Positions 10,971-20,944 of a stretch of 64,000 nt of DNA are shown piece after piece. Position 1 is the stretch's first letter, and every line of letters begins with the position of its first letter. The notes beneath the pieces were generated by a model. It saw nothing but the letters and a program-made list of their open reading frames with translations. It was not told the DNA's origin and ran no database searches. The DNA is from Salinisphaera sp052044135 (GTDB lineage Bacteria; Pseudomonadota; Gammaproteobacteria; Nevskiales; Salinisphaeraceae): contig NZ_JBQDYF010000002.1 in NCBI RefSeq assembly GCF_052044135.1, positions 264,979 through 328,978 on the forward strand, read 5' to 3'. Position numbers and translations under genes: made by a program.

Positions 10971-12155
10971 ATGCCGAACAGAGTGCTTCAAGTGCTGGTG
11001 TTCGTGGCGCTGGCGACCGGTGGTTTTGCGATCGGCACGACCGAGTTCGGAACCATGAGCCTGCTGCCGCTGATCCAGCGCGCATTCACTGTGGACGAAT
11101 CGACCGCCAGCCATATCATCAGTGCCTATGCGCTGGGCGTGGTGGTCGGGGCGCCGATCATCACCGTGCTGTCCGCCCGGATTTCGCGCAAGCCGCTGCT
11201 CATCGGGCTGATGGCCGTGTTCGCCGTGGGCAATGGGCTGAGCGCGCTGGCGCCGAGTTATCACTGGCTGATTCTGTTTCGTTTTGTCAGCGGTCTGCCG
11301 CATGGCGCTTACTTCGGGCTGGCCTCGTTGATGGCGGCGTCCGTGGTCCGGCCGCATCGCCGGACCCAGGCGGTGGGCTACGTCATGCTCGGGCTGACGC
11401 TGGCAACGATTCTCGGCGTGCCGGCGGCGACCTGGCTGGCGTCGCTGGCGGGTTGGCGTGCCGGTTACTGGACGGTAACCGCGATCGCCATCGCGGCCGG
11501 GGTGCTGATCGCCCTCTTCGCGCCGTATCAGGGCGCACACAGCGATGCGCACCCGCTGCGCGAGCTGACCGCGCTGGCCCGGCCCAATGTCTGGTTGACG
11601 CTGTCGATCGGCGGCATCGGTTTCGGCGGCGTGTTCGCGGTGTATACCTATCTGACGACCACGCTCACGCACGTCACCCACATGTCGAGCGCGCTCGCCC
11701 CGGTGGTGCTCGCCGTGTTCGGGGTGGGCATGACCATGGGCAACATGATCGTGCCGCGCTTTGCCGATCGGGCGCAAATGCCCACGGCCGGCGCGATGCT
11801 GGTCTGGAGCCTGCTTGCGCTGCTGGCCTTCCCGCTGGCCAGCCATCACGGCATCGCGGTCACCATCGACGTGTTCTGCATCGGCTTTGGCGTGTCGCTG
11901 GCAGCCATTCTGCAAACCCGGCTGATGGATGTGGCCGGTGATGCGCAGAATCTGGCGGCGGCGCTGAACCATGTGGCTTTCAACTTCGCCAACGCGCTCG
12001 GCCCGTTCCTGGCCGGGCTGGTCATCGCCTTTGGTTTCAGTGCCGAGATCGCCGGCTATGTCGGCGCCGGTCTGGCTGTCGCCGGCCTGGTCATGTGGGG
12101 GCTGACGTGGCATTACGACCGCCGCGTCGGCCATGTGCCGAACGCGGCGTCGTAG
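10971..12155 (+). CDS. MFS transporter, sugar-efflux / AraJ-like
   Basis: A 394-aa inner-membrane protein with about 12 hydrophobic helices. The start MPNRVLQVLVF and the GTTEFGTMSLLP motif in helix 1 are typical of the DHA1 arabinose-efflux (AraJ/YdhP) group of proton-driven exporters. The loop LSARISRKPLL fits the MFS loop 2-3 signature. I chose ATG 10971 over an upstream in-frame start at 10911, since the helix-1 motif begins right after it; there is no strong ribosome site. The substrate is unknown. Confidence 0.85.
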   Translation: MPNRVLQVLVFVALATGGFAIGTTEFGTMSLLPLIQRAFTVDESTASHIISAYALGVVVGAPIITVLSARISRKPLLIGLMAVFAVGNGLSALAPSYHWLILFRFVSGLPHGAYFGLASLMAASVVRPHRRTQAVGYVMLGLTLATILGVPAATWLASLAGWRAGYWTVTAIAIAAGVLIALFAPYQGAHSDAHPLRELTALARPNVWLTLSIGGIGFGGVFAVYTYLTTTLTHVTHMSSALAPVVLAVFGVGMTMGNMIVPRFADRAQMPTAGAMLVWSLLALLAFPLASHHGIAVTIDVFCIGFGVSLAAILQTRLMDVAGDAQNLAAALNHVAFNFANALGPFLAGLVIAFGFSAEIAGYVGAGLAVAGLVMWGLTWHYDRRVGHVPNAAS

Positions 12156-12293
12156 GTCGCGCCCGCCGTCGTTTCACCTGGCGATCGGTCCCGCAAGGCG
12201 GGCGGCAGACGTCGGCGACCTCCTGCGATACGCTGCGCCCGTCCGGTCGCCGCGGAATCGGCGCGTCGCAGCGAACAGGGAGAGCCGCAGGAC

Positions 12294-13169
12294 ATGAGCG
12301 AGATCATTTCCATCCAGAGCCATGTCGCCTATGGCTATGTCGGCAACCGGGCCGCGGTATTTCCGTTGCAGCGGCTCGGCTGGGACGTCACGGCCGTGAA
12401 CACGGTTCAGTTCTCGAATCACACCGGCTACGGCCGTTTCACCGGCGAGGTGTTCTCGGCCGCGCATATCCGCGAGGTGGTCGATGGCATCCAGGCGCTG
12501 ACGGGCTTTGCCGGTGTGCGCGCACTGCTGACCGGCTACATGGGCGATCAGGCCACCGGGGCAGCCGTGCTCGATGCGCTGGCGCGGCTGCGGGCCGTGC
12601 ATCCGCGGGCGCTGTACTGCTGCGATCCGGTGATGGGCGATACCGGCCGCGGTTTTTTCGTGCGCGACGGGCTGCCGCAATGGATGCGCGACCACGCGCT
12701 GCCGGCGGCCGACATCGTTACACCCAACCAGTTTGAACTGGCCTGGCTGGCCGACCGCGACATCACCACCCGCAACGACGCGATGACCGCGGCGGCGGCT
12801 CTGCGCAGGCGCGGGCCGAGGGTGGTGCTGGTCACGTCGCTGGTGGTCGACGACAGTCAGGCCGACCGCATTGCCATGCTGGTGGACACGGCCGACGGCA
12901 GTTGGCGGGTTTCCACGCCGCTGATCCACTTCGATCCCCCGCCCAACGGCGCCGGCGACTTCACCGCCGCCGTTTTTCTGGCGGGCTGTCTCGAACTGGG
13001 GCTGGGCGGCGACGGCCCGGCCCGCGCCCTGGCTCGCACGGCAGCCGCCGTTCGTATCCTGTTCGAGGCCACCCAGGCGGCCGGCGGTCGCGAACTGGCG
13101 CTGATCCCGGCCCAGAACGAGATCGCGGCGGCCTCCGGCGATACGGTGGCGATCGAGCGGCTGCGCTGA
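12294..13169 (+). CDS. pdxY: Pyridoxal kinase
   Basis: A 291-aa ribokinase-fold kinase of the vitamin B6 salvage pathway that phosphorylates pyridoxal to PLP. Diagnostic segments are SIQSHVAYGYVGN at the start, CCDPVMGD in the middle (residues about 104-111), TPNQFELAWL, and the anion-hole motif PPNGAGDFTAAVFLAG with catalytic Asp near 222. Length fits PdxY (about 287 aa). It meets murI tail to tail with only 2 bp between stop codons. Confidence 0.95.
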   Translation: MSEIISIQSHVAYGYVGNRAAVFPLQRLGWDVTAVNTVQFSNHTGYGRFTGEVFSAAHIREVVDGIQALTGFAGVRALLTGYMGDQATGAAVLDALARLRAVHPRALYCCDPVMGDTGRGFFVRDGLPQWMRDHALPAADIVTPNQFELAWLADRDITTRNDAMTAAAALRRRGPRVVLVTSLVVDDSQADRIAMLVDTADGSWRVSTPLIHFDPPPNGAGDFTAAVFLAGCLELGLGGDGPARALARTAAAVRILFEATQAAGGRELALIPAQNEIAAASGDTVAIERLR

Positions 13170-13171
13170 GG

Positions 13172-13984
13172 TTACAAGGCGCTTGCCGGCGCGAGTCCGA
13201 AGCGCGCCAGGCCGGGGGTCAACGCAGTGCAGGCGGCGGCGTCGCCCGTCGTTACCGTCACGCCGACGGGGACATGCGCCGGCCATTCTTGATGCGTGAG
13301 CAGCGCAGCACAGCGCCGGGCAATGCCTTCGGCGCCGTCGACGAATTGCATCGCGGCGGGCGCCGCGCGCTGCAGCGCATCCCCGGCCAGGGGGAAATGC
13401 GTACAGGCCAGCACGACGGTGTCGATGGCGTCGCCGCCCGGTTGAGCGAGCAGCCCGGCCAGCGCGTGGCGCGGCGCCTCAGGGTCGGCGGCCGTCTCTT
13501 CGCGCAGCATCGATTCCACGTAGTCGACCAGGGCCGGGGCGCCGTGGCGTAACACGCGGCAGTCGCCGGCAAAGCGTTGCGCCAGATCGTCGACGTAGGC
13601 CTGGCGTACGGTGGCGCGCGTGCCGAGCACGCCGATCACGCGGCTGGATGAGCGTTCGGCGGCCGGCTTGATGGCCGGCACCGTGCCCACCACCGGGGTC
13701 GCGAGCACGTCGCGGACCGCGGCCAGCGCGATGGTGGAAGCCGTATTACAGGCGATCACCACGAGACAGGGGCGATAGCGCTCCACCAGCCGGCCGAGCA
13801 GGGCCGGAACGCGGGCGGTGAGTTCGGCATCGTCGCGCTGGCCGTAGGGATAGCCGGCGCCGTCCATGGCATACACCAGCGGCGCCCGCGGCAGCCGGGC
13901 CCGAACCGCGGCGAGCACCGACAGGCCGCCCACGCCGGAGTCGAAGATCAGGATCGGGGCATGGGCGGAAATGCGACCGGACAC
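13172..13984 (-). CDS. murI: Glutamate racemase
   Basis: A roughly 270-aa cytosolic enzyme converting L- to D-glutamate for peptidoglycan. Both catalytic cysteines are in context: VVIACNTAST and VLACTHFPL. The start region ILIFDSGVGGLSVL and the YPYGQR loop are family hallmarks. The open frame extends upstream to 14146, but that extension is low-complexity and outside the family. The GTG at 13984 gives the usual length and starts 11 codons before the DSGVGG motif. Confidence 0.92.
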   Translation of the reverse strand: MSGRISAHAPILIFDSGVGGLSVLAAVRARLPRAPLVYAMDGAGYPYGQRDDAELTARVPALLGRLVERYRPCLVVIACNTASTIALAAVRDVLATPVVGTVPAIKPAAERSSSRVIGVLGTRATVRQAYVDDLAQRFAGDCRVLRHGAPALVDYVESMLREETAADPEAPRHALAGLLAQPGGDAIDTVVLACTHFPLAGDALQRAAPAAMQFVDGAEGIARRCAALLTHQEWPAHVPVGVTVTTGDAAACTALTPGLARFGLAPASAL

Positions 13985-14159
13985 GATGGGGACGACGGCA
14001 TGCAGAAAAACCAGGGGTGGTATTGTCGCGGCGGAGGGCCGGTTTCGCCACCGCCCGGGCGCTTGCGATACCGCACACATCGGCCCGGCCAGCGAAGCCG
14101 GGCCCGCGGCTCGGCGCGAACCGATCCGTTTACTGGCTTGCCACAACCCGAAAACAATA

Positions 14160-15353
14160 ATGTCGAACGATGATCGCCACGCGGCGGAGACCGCATCGGA
14201 GCGCCGCGCGCGGCATCAGCGCGTTCGGCTGCAGAGGCTCGGGTTGTCCTGTGTGTCTTATGCGCTGCAGATCGCGCTGGCTGCGGTGCTCAGTCTGCTC
14301 GGCGCGGTTTCGCCGCAGTTCGTGGCCGGCTATGCCATCGCTCAGTGCGTGATCGTGGCGATGTTCTACGTGGCGTTTCGCAGCGGCCTGAACCTGCGCT
14401 CGCGCGAACCGAACCTGACGCTGCCGCAGGTACTGGTGCCTGCATTGCCCGGCTTCATCCTGCTCTATCAGCTCAATTCGGCCGAGGCTCAGGCGGCGCT
14501 GGTGCTGACGACGGTCGTGCCCCTGCTGTACGGCACCCTCGATCTGAGCATGGACCGATTCATCGTCGCGGCCTTGGTCTACTCGACGGGTTATCTCGTG
14601 GTGGTGTTCTGCCATGGCCTGTTGCACACGGAAGCCGGCTTGTTCTTCCACAACTGGATGCTGCTGGTGTCGTTGATCATCGTCATGCCGCAGATCGTGC
14701 TGCTGAGTGCGCTCATCAACCGGATGCGCCGGACCCTGCGCGAACGCAACCACGAGATCCGCGAAGCCATGGCCCGGATTTCGGCCATGGCCGTGCGCGA
14801 TCACCTGACCGGGCTGTACAACCGGCGCTGGCTGATGGAAATGCTCGAACGCGAGCGCATCCGTTGCCAACGCTCGCCCTATGTATTCTGCGTCGGCGTG
14901 ATCGACATCGACCACTTCAAGCGCATCAACGACACACACGGCCACGCCGTGGGCGACGAGGTGCTCAAACGCCTCGGTCGGAACATGGTCGAAGGAGTGC
15001 GCGAGATCGACAGCTTCGGCCGGTTCGGAGGCGAGGAGTTTCTCTGGATCGTGCCGGCGACCGCTCTCGAGCGTGCGCTGGAGGCGGCCGAGCGCTTGCG
15101 CCAGCGTGCTGCCGAACTGGTGTTCACCGGCGAGGGCGGCGCGCCGTTCTCGGTCACGCTCTCGATCGGGCTGGCGCAGAACGACAGCGACCGGCGGCTG
15201 GCGAACGACACCCTGCTGCGCTTGGCCGACGAGGCGCTATACGACGCCAAGGCAGGCGGCCGTAATCGTATCGTGGCGGCGCCGCGCGACGCGCCGGTGC
15301 ACCCGGTCACGCGTCCGCGGATACGCGAGCGCCGGGGCGAGGGTCAAAATTAA
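14160..15353 (+). CDS. Membrane diguanylate cyclase (GGDEF domain)
   Basis: A 397-aa protein with an N-terminal membrane module of about six hydrophobic helices (residues 25-185) and a short helical linker. The C-terminal GGDEF domain makes cyclic di-GMP. The active-site motif is GGEEF at about 290, preceded by DHLTGLYNRR, DIDHFKRINDTHGH and SFGRF; the RxxD inhibitory-site position is not clear. Start ATG 14160 is chosen over a much longer upstream frame that overlaps murI. It converges with ydiJ, the coding ends overlapping by 4 bp. The EAL enzyme at 4117-5313 is a possible counter-enzyme. Confidence 0.92.
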   Translation: MSNDDRHAAETASERRARHQRVRLQRLGLSCVSYALQIALAAVLSLLGAVSPQFVAGYAIAQCVIVAMFYVAFRSGLNLRSREPNLTLPQVLVPALPGFILLYQLNSAEAQAALVLTTVVPLLYGTLDLSMDRFIVAALVYSTGYLVVVFCHGLLHTEAGLFFHNWMLLVSLIIVMPQIVLLSALINRMRRTLRERNHEIREAMARISAMAVRDHLTGLYNRRWLMEMLERERIRCQRSPYVFCVGVIDIDHFKRINDTHGHAVGDEVLKRLGRNMVEGVREIDSFGRFGGEEFLWIVPATALERALEAAERLRQRAAELVFTGEGGAPFSVTLSIGLAQNDSDRRLANDTLLRLADEALYDAKAGGRNRIVAAPRDAPVHPVTRPRIRERRGEGQN

Positions 15354-18349
15354 TCGATCTCGGCCAGCAGGGCCTGGGCCGGGTGCAGGGCGGTTTCTCC
15401 CTTGAGACGCGCGATCTGGCTGCGACAGCTGTAGCCGGGCACCAGGGGTTGCGACGTGCCGCAGGACAGCGCGCTTGTCCAGGACAGCTCGAAGACGGCT
15501 TGTGATGTCTGACGGTGGCGCGCTTCGTGGCCGTAGGCGCCGCTCATGCCGCAGCAGCCGACGTTGCCGGTTTCCAGCGACAGCCCGAAGTACGCGAAGG
15601 CATCGCGCCAGGCACGCGCGCTCGCCGAGGACGCTGTCTGGGCGGTGCAATGGTTAAGCAGACGATAGCCCGGCGACGACCCGGCCGTTCGCGTTGGCGC
15701 GCGTGTGGCGAGCGCCGAGGCCAGCCATTGTTCGAACAGTTGTACCGGCAGTGCGCGGCCGATGGCCTGCTGATAATCGGTCGCGAGCGCCAGTGTCACG
15801 CTCGGCTCGATGCCGACCAGAGGCCGCCCGTGGGCCGCGAGCACGTCTATGCGGCGGGCGTGTCGGCGCGCCACGCGCTCGAACTCCGGCAGGAAGCCCT
15901 TCACATGCAGCGGTTTGCCGCTGGCCGAGAAGGGTGCGACCTGGGGCCGGTAACCGAGCGCCGCGATCAACTCGATCACCGCGATCGCGACCGGGGCATC
16001 GAAGAAACTGGTAAAGGCATCCTGGACCACGAACACGCTGCGCGCGCGCTCGGCGTCGCTCATCAGTGCCCAACCGTCGGCGCTGTAACGAAAGCCGGGA
16101 TGTCGCCTCAGCCAGCCAGGAAGACCCGGCCGGCTCAGCGGCGGCGGATCGACCAGGCCCAGCCTGTCGGCAAGAAGTCGCCGCAGCGCGGGTACGCGCA
16201 GCGCCGCATTAGCGAGCCCGGGCAGGCGGCTGGCGAGCGCGGCGCCGGTCTCCAGCCCGGCCAGGGCATAGTCGGCCGGCGGACGCGCATAGCGGCCGTG
16301 GTACAGCGCCAGAAACTCGCTCTTGAACGTCGGTACGTCGACCCGGATCGGGCACTGGGTGGCACAGGCGCGGCACGACAGACAACCGTCCATCGCCTGC
16401 CAGACCTGGTGCGAGAAATCGGCCTCGGGATCGGCCGGCCCGGCCGTCAGGTCACGCAAGGCGCGCCAGGCCAGCGGCGATTCGGCCGGGGCGAGATCGC
16501 CGGTACCGGTGCCGGCCTCGGCGAGCTGGCGCAGCCATTCGCGCATGGCGCCGGCCCGGCCCTTGGGCGAATGCAGCCGGTCGCGGGTGGCGCGGTACGA
16601 CGGACACATGACGTGGGTCGGGTCGTAATCGAAACAGGCGCCGTTGCCGTTGCATTGCATCGCACCCGGGAATGCGCCGCGCTCGTCGGCCGGGATCTGG
16701 CGATCGAAGGTGCCGCGGGTAGGCTCGTCCATCGACGCCAGCGGGACGCGCTCCGGTTCCAGGGCCACGATCTTGCCGGGGTTGAGCTGGTTGCGCGGAT
16801 CGAAGGCGCGCTTGATATCGGCGAGTGCGGCGTAGAGCTGTTCGCCGAAGAAGGGCTTGTTGTATTCCGAGCGAAAACCCTTGCCGTGCTCGTTCCACAG
16901 CAGACCGCCATAGGATTCGGCCAGCTTCGCCACGCGATCGGTGATTTCGCGTATGATGCGCTCGTCGTCCGGATCGGTGAGATCAAGCGCCGGGCGCACA
17001 TGCAGGCAGCCCACGTCGATATGCCCGAACATGCCGTAGGACACGCCGTACTCGTCGAGAATGGCCCGGAAATCGATGACGTAGTCGGCCAGCACGCGCG
17101 GGTCGACTACCGTGTCCTCGACGAACGGCAATGGCTTGCGCGCGCCGGGCGCCGACCCGAGCAGGCCGACGCCGCCCTTGCGCAGATCCCAGAGTGCCGC
17201 CCGGGCCGCCGCGCTTTCGGCGCGATAATGGCCGGTCGCGCCGCTGTCGCCGGCTTCGAGTGCCACGTCCAGCCGCGCCGCCCCTTCCGGCACGCCATCG
17301 CGGCCGGCGAACTCGACCAGGTTCACCGCGCCCGGCGTTGAGCCGTCGTCGTTCTCGATAGCGTCGCGCACCCGTTCGTAGATCGGGTTGTCGCGCGCCA
17401 GGTTCATAACCGTTTCGTCAACCGATTCGATCGCGCTCGGGTCGTATGCCACCAGCGATTCGGCATCGCGCAGGGCAGCATCGAAGCTGGCATAGCGCAG
17501 CGCATAGAGCACGGTCGTATTCGGGATCGGTGTGAGCTTGAGCGTCAATTCACTGACCAGCGCCAGCGTGCCCTCCGAGCCGCCGATCAGCTTGTTGAGA
17601 TGACAACGGCCGGCCGCGTCTACCGCCTGTGCCAGGTTGTAGCCCGACAGATAACGCGACAGATCGGGAAATACACGGGCGATCTCGCCGCGGTTGGCAT
17701 CGATGATCGATGTCACGCGTTGGTTGATGGCCGCGATGCGCTCGTCGGGATCGTCAGCGCCGCGCCGCGAGTCAATTACGTGGGCCGCGCCATCGGTGAG
17801 CACCACGCGGGTGGCCAGTACGTGATCGCTGGTCTTGCCGTAGATGCGCGAGCCCTTGCCGCAGCCGTCGGTGTTGGCCATGCCGCCGAGCGTGGCGCGC
17901 GACGATGGCGCCACGTTGGGCGCGAAGAACAGCTCGTATTCGGCAAGCGCGGCATTGAGCTGGTCCAGCACCACGCCCGGCTGCACGACCGCTTCGCCGG
18001 CTTCGGGGTCGATCGACAGAATGCGATTCATGTGCCGCGAGCAGTCGAGCACGAAGCCCGCCGTCAACGAACAGCCGATGGTGCTGGTGCCGCCACCGCG
18101 CGGCGCGAGATGAACGCCGTGAAAATCCGGCTCGGCGAGCAGGGCGGCCACGCGCTCGATATCGCCTTCATTGCGCGGAAAGAACACCCCGGCGGGCAGC
18201 TGCTGGAACGCGCTGTTGTCGGTGGCCAGCGTGAGGCGCGTCGCATAGCGCGTATCGATATCGCCGGCAAAGCCGCTGGCCGCCAGCCCGTCGACGAATG
18301 CGCGGTGCCGCGGGTCGAGCGTGTTGTCGGGCGAGAGCGTGGGGAGCAT
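15350..18349 (-). CDS. ydiJ: FAD and 4Fe-4S oxidase YdiJ (D-2-hydroxyglutarate dehydrogenase type)
   Basis: A 999-aa fusion protein. Residues about 40-470 form an FAD-binding PCMH/GlpD-like oxidase (PRGGGTSTIGCSL, ATLGGMANTDGCGKGS). About 640-680 hold a ferredoxin-type cluster motif CLSCRACATQCP, and the C-terminal CCG region has NHCTAQ and NVGCCGMSGAYGHE. This domain order and length match YdiJ, which oxidises D-2-hydroxyglutarate and passes electrons on. It sits next to a CoA-transferase/lyase pair but 110 bp away from it, so co-transcription is only possible, not shown. Confidence 0.9.
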   Translation of the reverse strand: MLPTLSPDNTLDPRHRAFVDGLAASGFAGDIDTRYATRLTLATDNSAFQQLPAGVFFPRNEGDIERVAALLAEPDFHGVHLAPRGGGTSTIGCSLTAGFVLDCSRHMNRILSIDPEAGEAVVQPGVVLDQLNAALAEYELFFAPNVAPSSRATLGGMANTDGCGKGSRIYGKTSDHVLATRVVLTDGAAHVIDSRRGADDPDERIAAINQRVTSIIDANRGEIARVFPDLSRYLSGYNLAQAVDAAGRCHLNKLIGGSEGTLALVSELTLKLTPIPNTTVLYALRYASFDAALRDAESLVAYDPSAIESVDETVMNLARDNPIYERVRDAIENDDGSTPGAVNLVEFAGRDGVPEGAARLDVALEAGDSGATGHYRAESAAARAALWDLRKGGVGLLGSAPGARKPLPFVEDTVVDPRVLADYVIDFRAILDEYGVSYGMFGHIDVGCLHVRPALDLTDPDDERIIREITDRVAKLAESYGGLLWNEHGKGFRSEYNKPFFGEQLYAALADIKRAFDPRNQLNPGKIVALEPERVPLASMDEPTRGTFDRQIPADERGAFPGAMQCNGNGACFDYDPTHVMCPSYRATRDRLHSPKGRAGAMREWLRQLAEAGTGTGDLAPAESPLAWRALRDLTAGPADPEADFSHQVWQAMDGCLSCRACATQCPIRVDVPTFKSEFLALYHGRYARPPADYALAGLETGAALASRLPGLANAALRVPALRRLLADRLGLVDPPPLSRPGLPGWLRRHPGFRYSADGWALMSDAERARSVFVVQDAFTSFFDAPVAIAVIELIAALGYRPQVAPFSASGKPLHVKGFLPEFERVARRHARRIDVLAAHGRPLVGIEPSVTLALATDYQQAIGRALPVQLFEQWLASALATRAPTRTAGSSPGYRLLNHCTAQTASSASARAWRDAFAYFGLSLETGNVGCCGMSGAYGHEARHRQTSQAVFELSWTSALSCGTSQPLVPGYSCRSQIARLKGETALHPAQALLAEID

Positions 18350-18459
18350 CGGGTCACGGGCGGGCGATATCCTGTGCGGCAGGATAAACCCGATCGCCCA
18401 TGCCCATCACTCGGCCAGCGCTCGCCGGCTAGCGCTGCCCGATCAGTCTATACGGGCAA

Positions 18460-19383
18460 TCAGGCGATCGCTTCCGGCAACGGATAACGCCGGTCGGCCT
18501 TGCCGGCCTTGACCACCTGGCCGGGCACGTCATGCCCGATCAGGTCGGGCAGGGTTTCGCTGACCGCGATCAGGCTGTCCAGATCCACGCCGGTGTCGAT
18601 GCCCATGCAGGCGAACATATGCACCAGATCCTCGGTGCAGATGTTGCCGGAAGCACCCGGCGCATAGGGGCAGCCGCCGAGGCCGCCGAGGGCGGCATCG
18701 AAGCGCGTTACGCCCACTTGCCAGGCGGCCAGGGCGTTGGCCAGGCCCATGCCGCGCGTATTGTGCGGATGCAGGGTCAGATCGAGTGCCGGATGCCGCG
18801 CGCGCACGGCCTCGCACAGGGCGGCGACCTGCAGCGGATTGGCCACGCCGGTGGTATCGCACAGTGTGACCCCGGCGATGCCCAGATCCGCGATCCGCGC
18901 GACGATCTCCATCACGCGGTCGGCCGGCACGCGGCCTTCGAACGGGCAGCCGAAGGCGGTGGAGATGGAGGCATTCAGACGCACGTCGGCCCCCTCGGCG
19001 GCCGCGACCATGTCGGCAAAGCGTGCCAGCGATTCGTCGGCGGTCATGCGCAGATTGGCGCGGCCATGGCTGTCCGAGGCCGACATCACGAAATTGAGCT
19101 CGTCGGTGCCGACCGAAAGTGCGCGTTCGACGCCTTTGACGTTCGGGATGAGCGCCACATAGTCGACCTGGGCCGCGCGATGGATGCCGCGCATCACCTC
19201 CGCAGCATCCGCCAGATTGGGGATCGCCTTTGGCGAGGTGAAAGAAGTCGCCTCGATCTTGGCCAGCCCGGTGGCCGACAGCCGGTCGATGAAGGCGATC
19301 TTGTCCGCGGTCTCGATCCAGCGCGGCTCAATCTGGAAGCCGTCGCGGGCGGCGACATCGTTGATGAATACGCGATGGCTCAT
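18460..19383 (-). CDS. HMG-CoA lyase family enzyme
   Basis: A 307-aa TIM-barrel lyase of the DRE-TIM family, cleaving 3-hydroxy-3-methylglutaryl-CoA or a related acyl-CoA such as citramalyl-CoA. Visible motifs are the metal and acid start INDVAARDGFQIE, the FCS-like SFTSPKAIPN, DTTGVANP, the metal histidines LHPHNTRG, and the flexible catalytic loop GGLGGCPYAPGASGN with its Cys. The start codon overlaps the stop of the upstream CoA-transferase (ATGA), so the two are translationally coupled. The coupling suggests activation of an acid to its CoA ester followed by cleavage. Confidence 0.88.
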   Translation of the reverse strand: MSHRVFINDVAARDGFQIEPRWIETADKIAFIDRLSATGLAKIEATSFTSPKAIPNLADAAEVMRGIHRAAQVDYVALIPNVKGVERALSVGTDELNFVMSASDSHGRANLRMTADESLARFADMVAAAEGADVRLNASISTAFGCPFEGRVPADRVMEIVARIADLGIAGVTLCDTTGVANPLQVAALCEAVRARHPALDLTLHPHNTRGMGLANALAAWQVGVTRFDAALGGLGGCPYAPGASGNICTEDLVHMFACMGIDTGVDLDSLIAVSETLPDLIGHDVPGQVVKAGKADRRYPLPEAIA

Positions 19384-20618
19384 TGCGCATGCTCCGAGTC
19401 GTAAAGAACGCCGCGCTCGTACAGCGCATCCTGGGTTTCGCGGTCGATGCCCAGTTCGTCCATCACCGCGCGGGTATGCGCGCCCAGCACCGGCCCGCCG
19501 CCGTCGATGCGCCCCGGCGTGCGCGACAGTCGCGGCATCACGGCCGGCACTTTCAGCTCGCGGCCTTCGGCGGTGGTGATGGTCTCGATCATGCGGCGGG
19601 CCGCATAGTGCTCGTCGGCCACGATATCGGCCGCCGTGTAAGGGCGACCGGCCGGTACGCGGGCGGCTTCCAGCGTCTCCAGCACGTCCTCGCGCGAGTG
19701 AGATCGGCTCCAGTCAGCGATGGCACCGTCGATACGCTCGGCCTGCTTGGCGCGGCCGTCGTTGTGGGCCAGATCCGGGTCCTCGGCCAGGTCCTCGCGG
19801 CCGATCGCGGTCATCAGGCGTTTGAAGATCGAGTCGCCGTTGCCGGCGATCAGCACCTCGGAACCATCGACGCACGGATAGGCGTTGGACGGCGTGATGC
19901 CGGGCAGGGCGCTGCCGCTGGGTTCGCGCACGATCCCGGCGGCGTCGTATTCCGGAATCAGCGATTCCATCATCGCGAACACCGATTCATAGAGTGCGAC
20001 GTCGATGTACTGACCCTGGCCGGAGCGCGCGCGCTCGTGCAGTGCCAGAAGGGCGCCGATCACGCCGTACAGCGCCGCCAGCGAATCGCCGATCGATACC
20101 CCCACGCGCACCGACGACTCGCCCGGGTGGCCGGATAGATAACGCAGGCCCCCCATGGCCTCGCCGATCACGCCGAAGCCGGGCAGGTCCCGATACGGTC
20201 CGGTCTGGCCGTAGCCGGAAATCCGCACCATGATCAGCCCGGGGTTGATCGCGGCCAGATCCGCCCAGCCCAGACCCCATTTCTCCAGCCGCCCGGGCGA
20301 GAAATTCTCGATCACCACATCCGCCTCGGCGACCAGTTTCTTCACGATCGCCTGGCCTTCCGCGGATTTCAGATCCAGCGAGACCGAGCGCTTGTTGCGC
20401 GTCTGGACATGCCACCACAGCGACGTGCCATCGCGCATCACCCGCCAGCGCCGCAGCGGATCGCCCGTGCCCGGCGGCTCGATCTTGATCACGTCGGCGC
20501 CGAATTCGCCGAACAGCTTGGCCGCGAACGGCCCGGCGATGAGCTGGCCGAGCTCGAGCACCTTGATACCGGACAGGGCCTGGGGCGATGCGGCGGCGGG
20601 TTCGGTCATGGCGGTCAA
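19380..20618 (-). CDS. Family III CoA-transferase (CaiB/BaiF)
   Basis: A 412-aa enzyme moving CoA between carboxylic acids through a covalent aspartyl intermediate. The N-terminus has GIKVLELGQLIAGPF and GADVIKIEPPGTGDPLR; the nucleophilic Asp is in SIGDSLAALYG (about 168-178); RSGQGQYIDVALYES follows. It is the first gene of a two-gene unit with the HMG-CoA-lyase-type gene. A second in-frame ATG three codons on (20609) is an equally good start. The first 21 codons and the upstream region are duplicated about 6.4 kb away, at 26976-27102. Confidence 0.9.
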   Translation of the reverse strand: MTAMTEPAAASPQALSGIKVLELGQLIAGPFAAKLFGEFGADVIKIEPPGTGDPLRRWRVMRDGTSLWWHVQTRNKRSVSLDLKSAEGQAIVKKLVAEADVVIENFSPGRLEKWGLGWADLAAINPGLIMVRISGYGQTGPYRDLPGFGVIGEAMGGLRYLSGHPGESSVRVGVSIGDSLAALYGVIGALLALHERARSGQGQYIDVALYESVFAMMESLIPEYDAAGIVREPSGSALPGITPSNAYPCVDGSEVLIAGNGDSIFKRLMTAIGREDLAEDPDLAHNDGRAKQAERIDGAIADWSRSHSREDVLETLEAARVPAGRPYTAADIVADEHYAARRMIETITTAEGRELKVPAVMPRLSRTPGRIDGGGPVLGAHTRAVMDELGIDRETQDALYERGVLYDSEHAQ

Positions 20619-20682
20619 CGTTTGGAATGCACATCTAAGCTAAGCGGGCAGGCCAGCGGCGACAATTGCCGGGTCGACAAGC
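20556..20682. repeat. 127-bp direct repeat, left copy
   Basis: This segment covers the first 21 codons and the upstream region of the CoA-transferase gene. It matches 26976-27102 at 123 of 127 positions in the same orientation, by direct comparison. The two copies bracket about 6.3 kb of accessory genes. Confidence 0.9.
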
Positions 20683-20732
20683 GAGGTTTCGCGGTTCGTT
20701 AAGGCTCGTTGTCGTTGTTCGAAAATGATTGT

Positions 20733-20762
20733 CCGCAGATCGACACGGATCAACGCAGATAA
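20733..20762. repeat. Short 10-bp-period GCAGAT repeat
   Basis: Three units of the form GCAGATCGA/CACGGATCAA/CGCAGATAA in tandem at the left end of the island. Similar strings recur at 32655-32680 and 32831-32862, always between genes. Confidence 0.6.
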
Positions 20763-20944
20763 GGCAGGGCATAGGCACGCCACGCGGTCAGGTGATGGGG
20801 CAACAACGCCAGTTGAACCGTGGTGCTCGGCGTCGCTTCGCCTCTATTGCCGATCGATGGGTCTTCGTGGAGGCTATCGGCCAGAAGCGGACTTCAATGC
20901 CGCATCTGATTTGCCGCTTTCGGCGGAGTTACTCGATCCATTCT

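Noticed and set aside
13866..14159. N-terminal extension of the GGDEF protein
   Set aside because: It would overlap the start of murI on the opposite strand and is of low-complexity composition; ATG 14160 gives a natural start just before the first helix.
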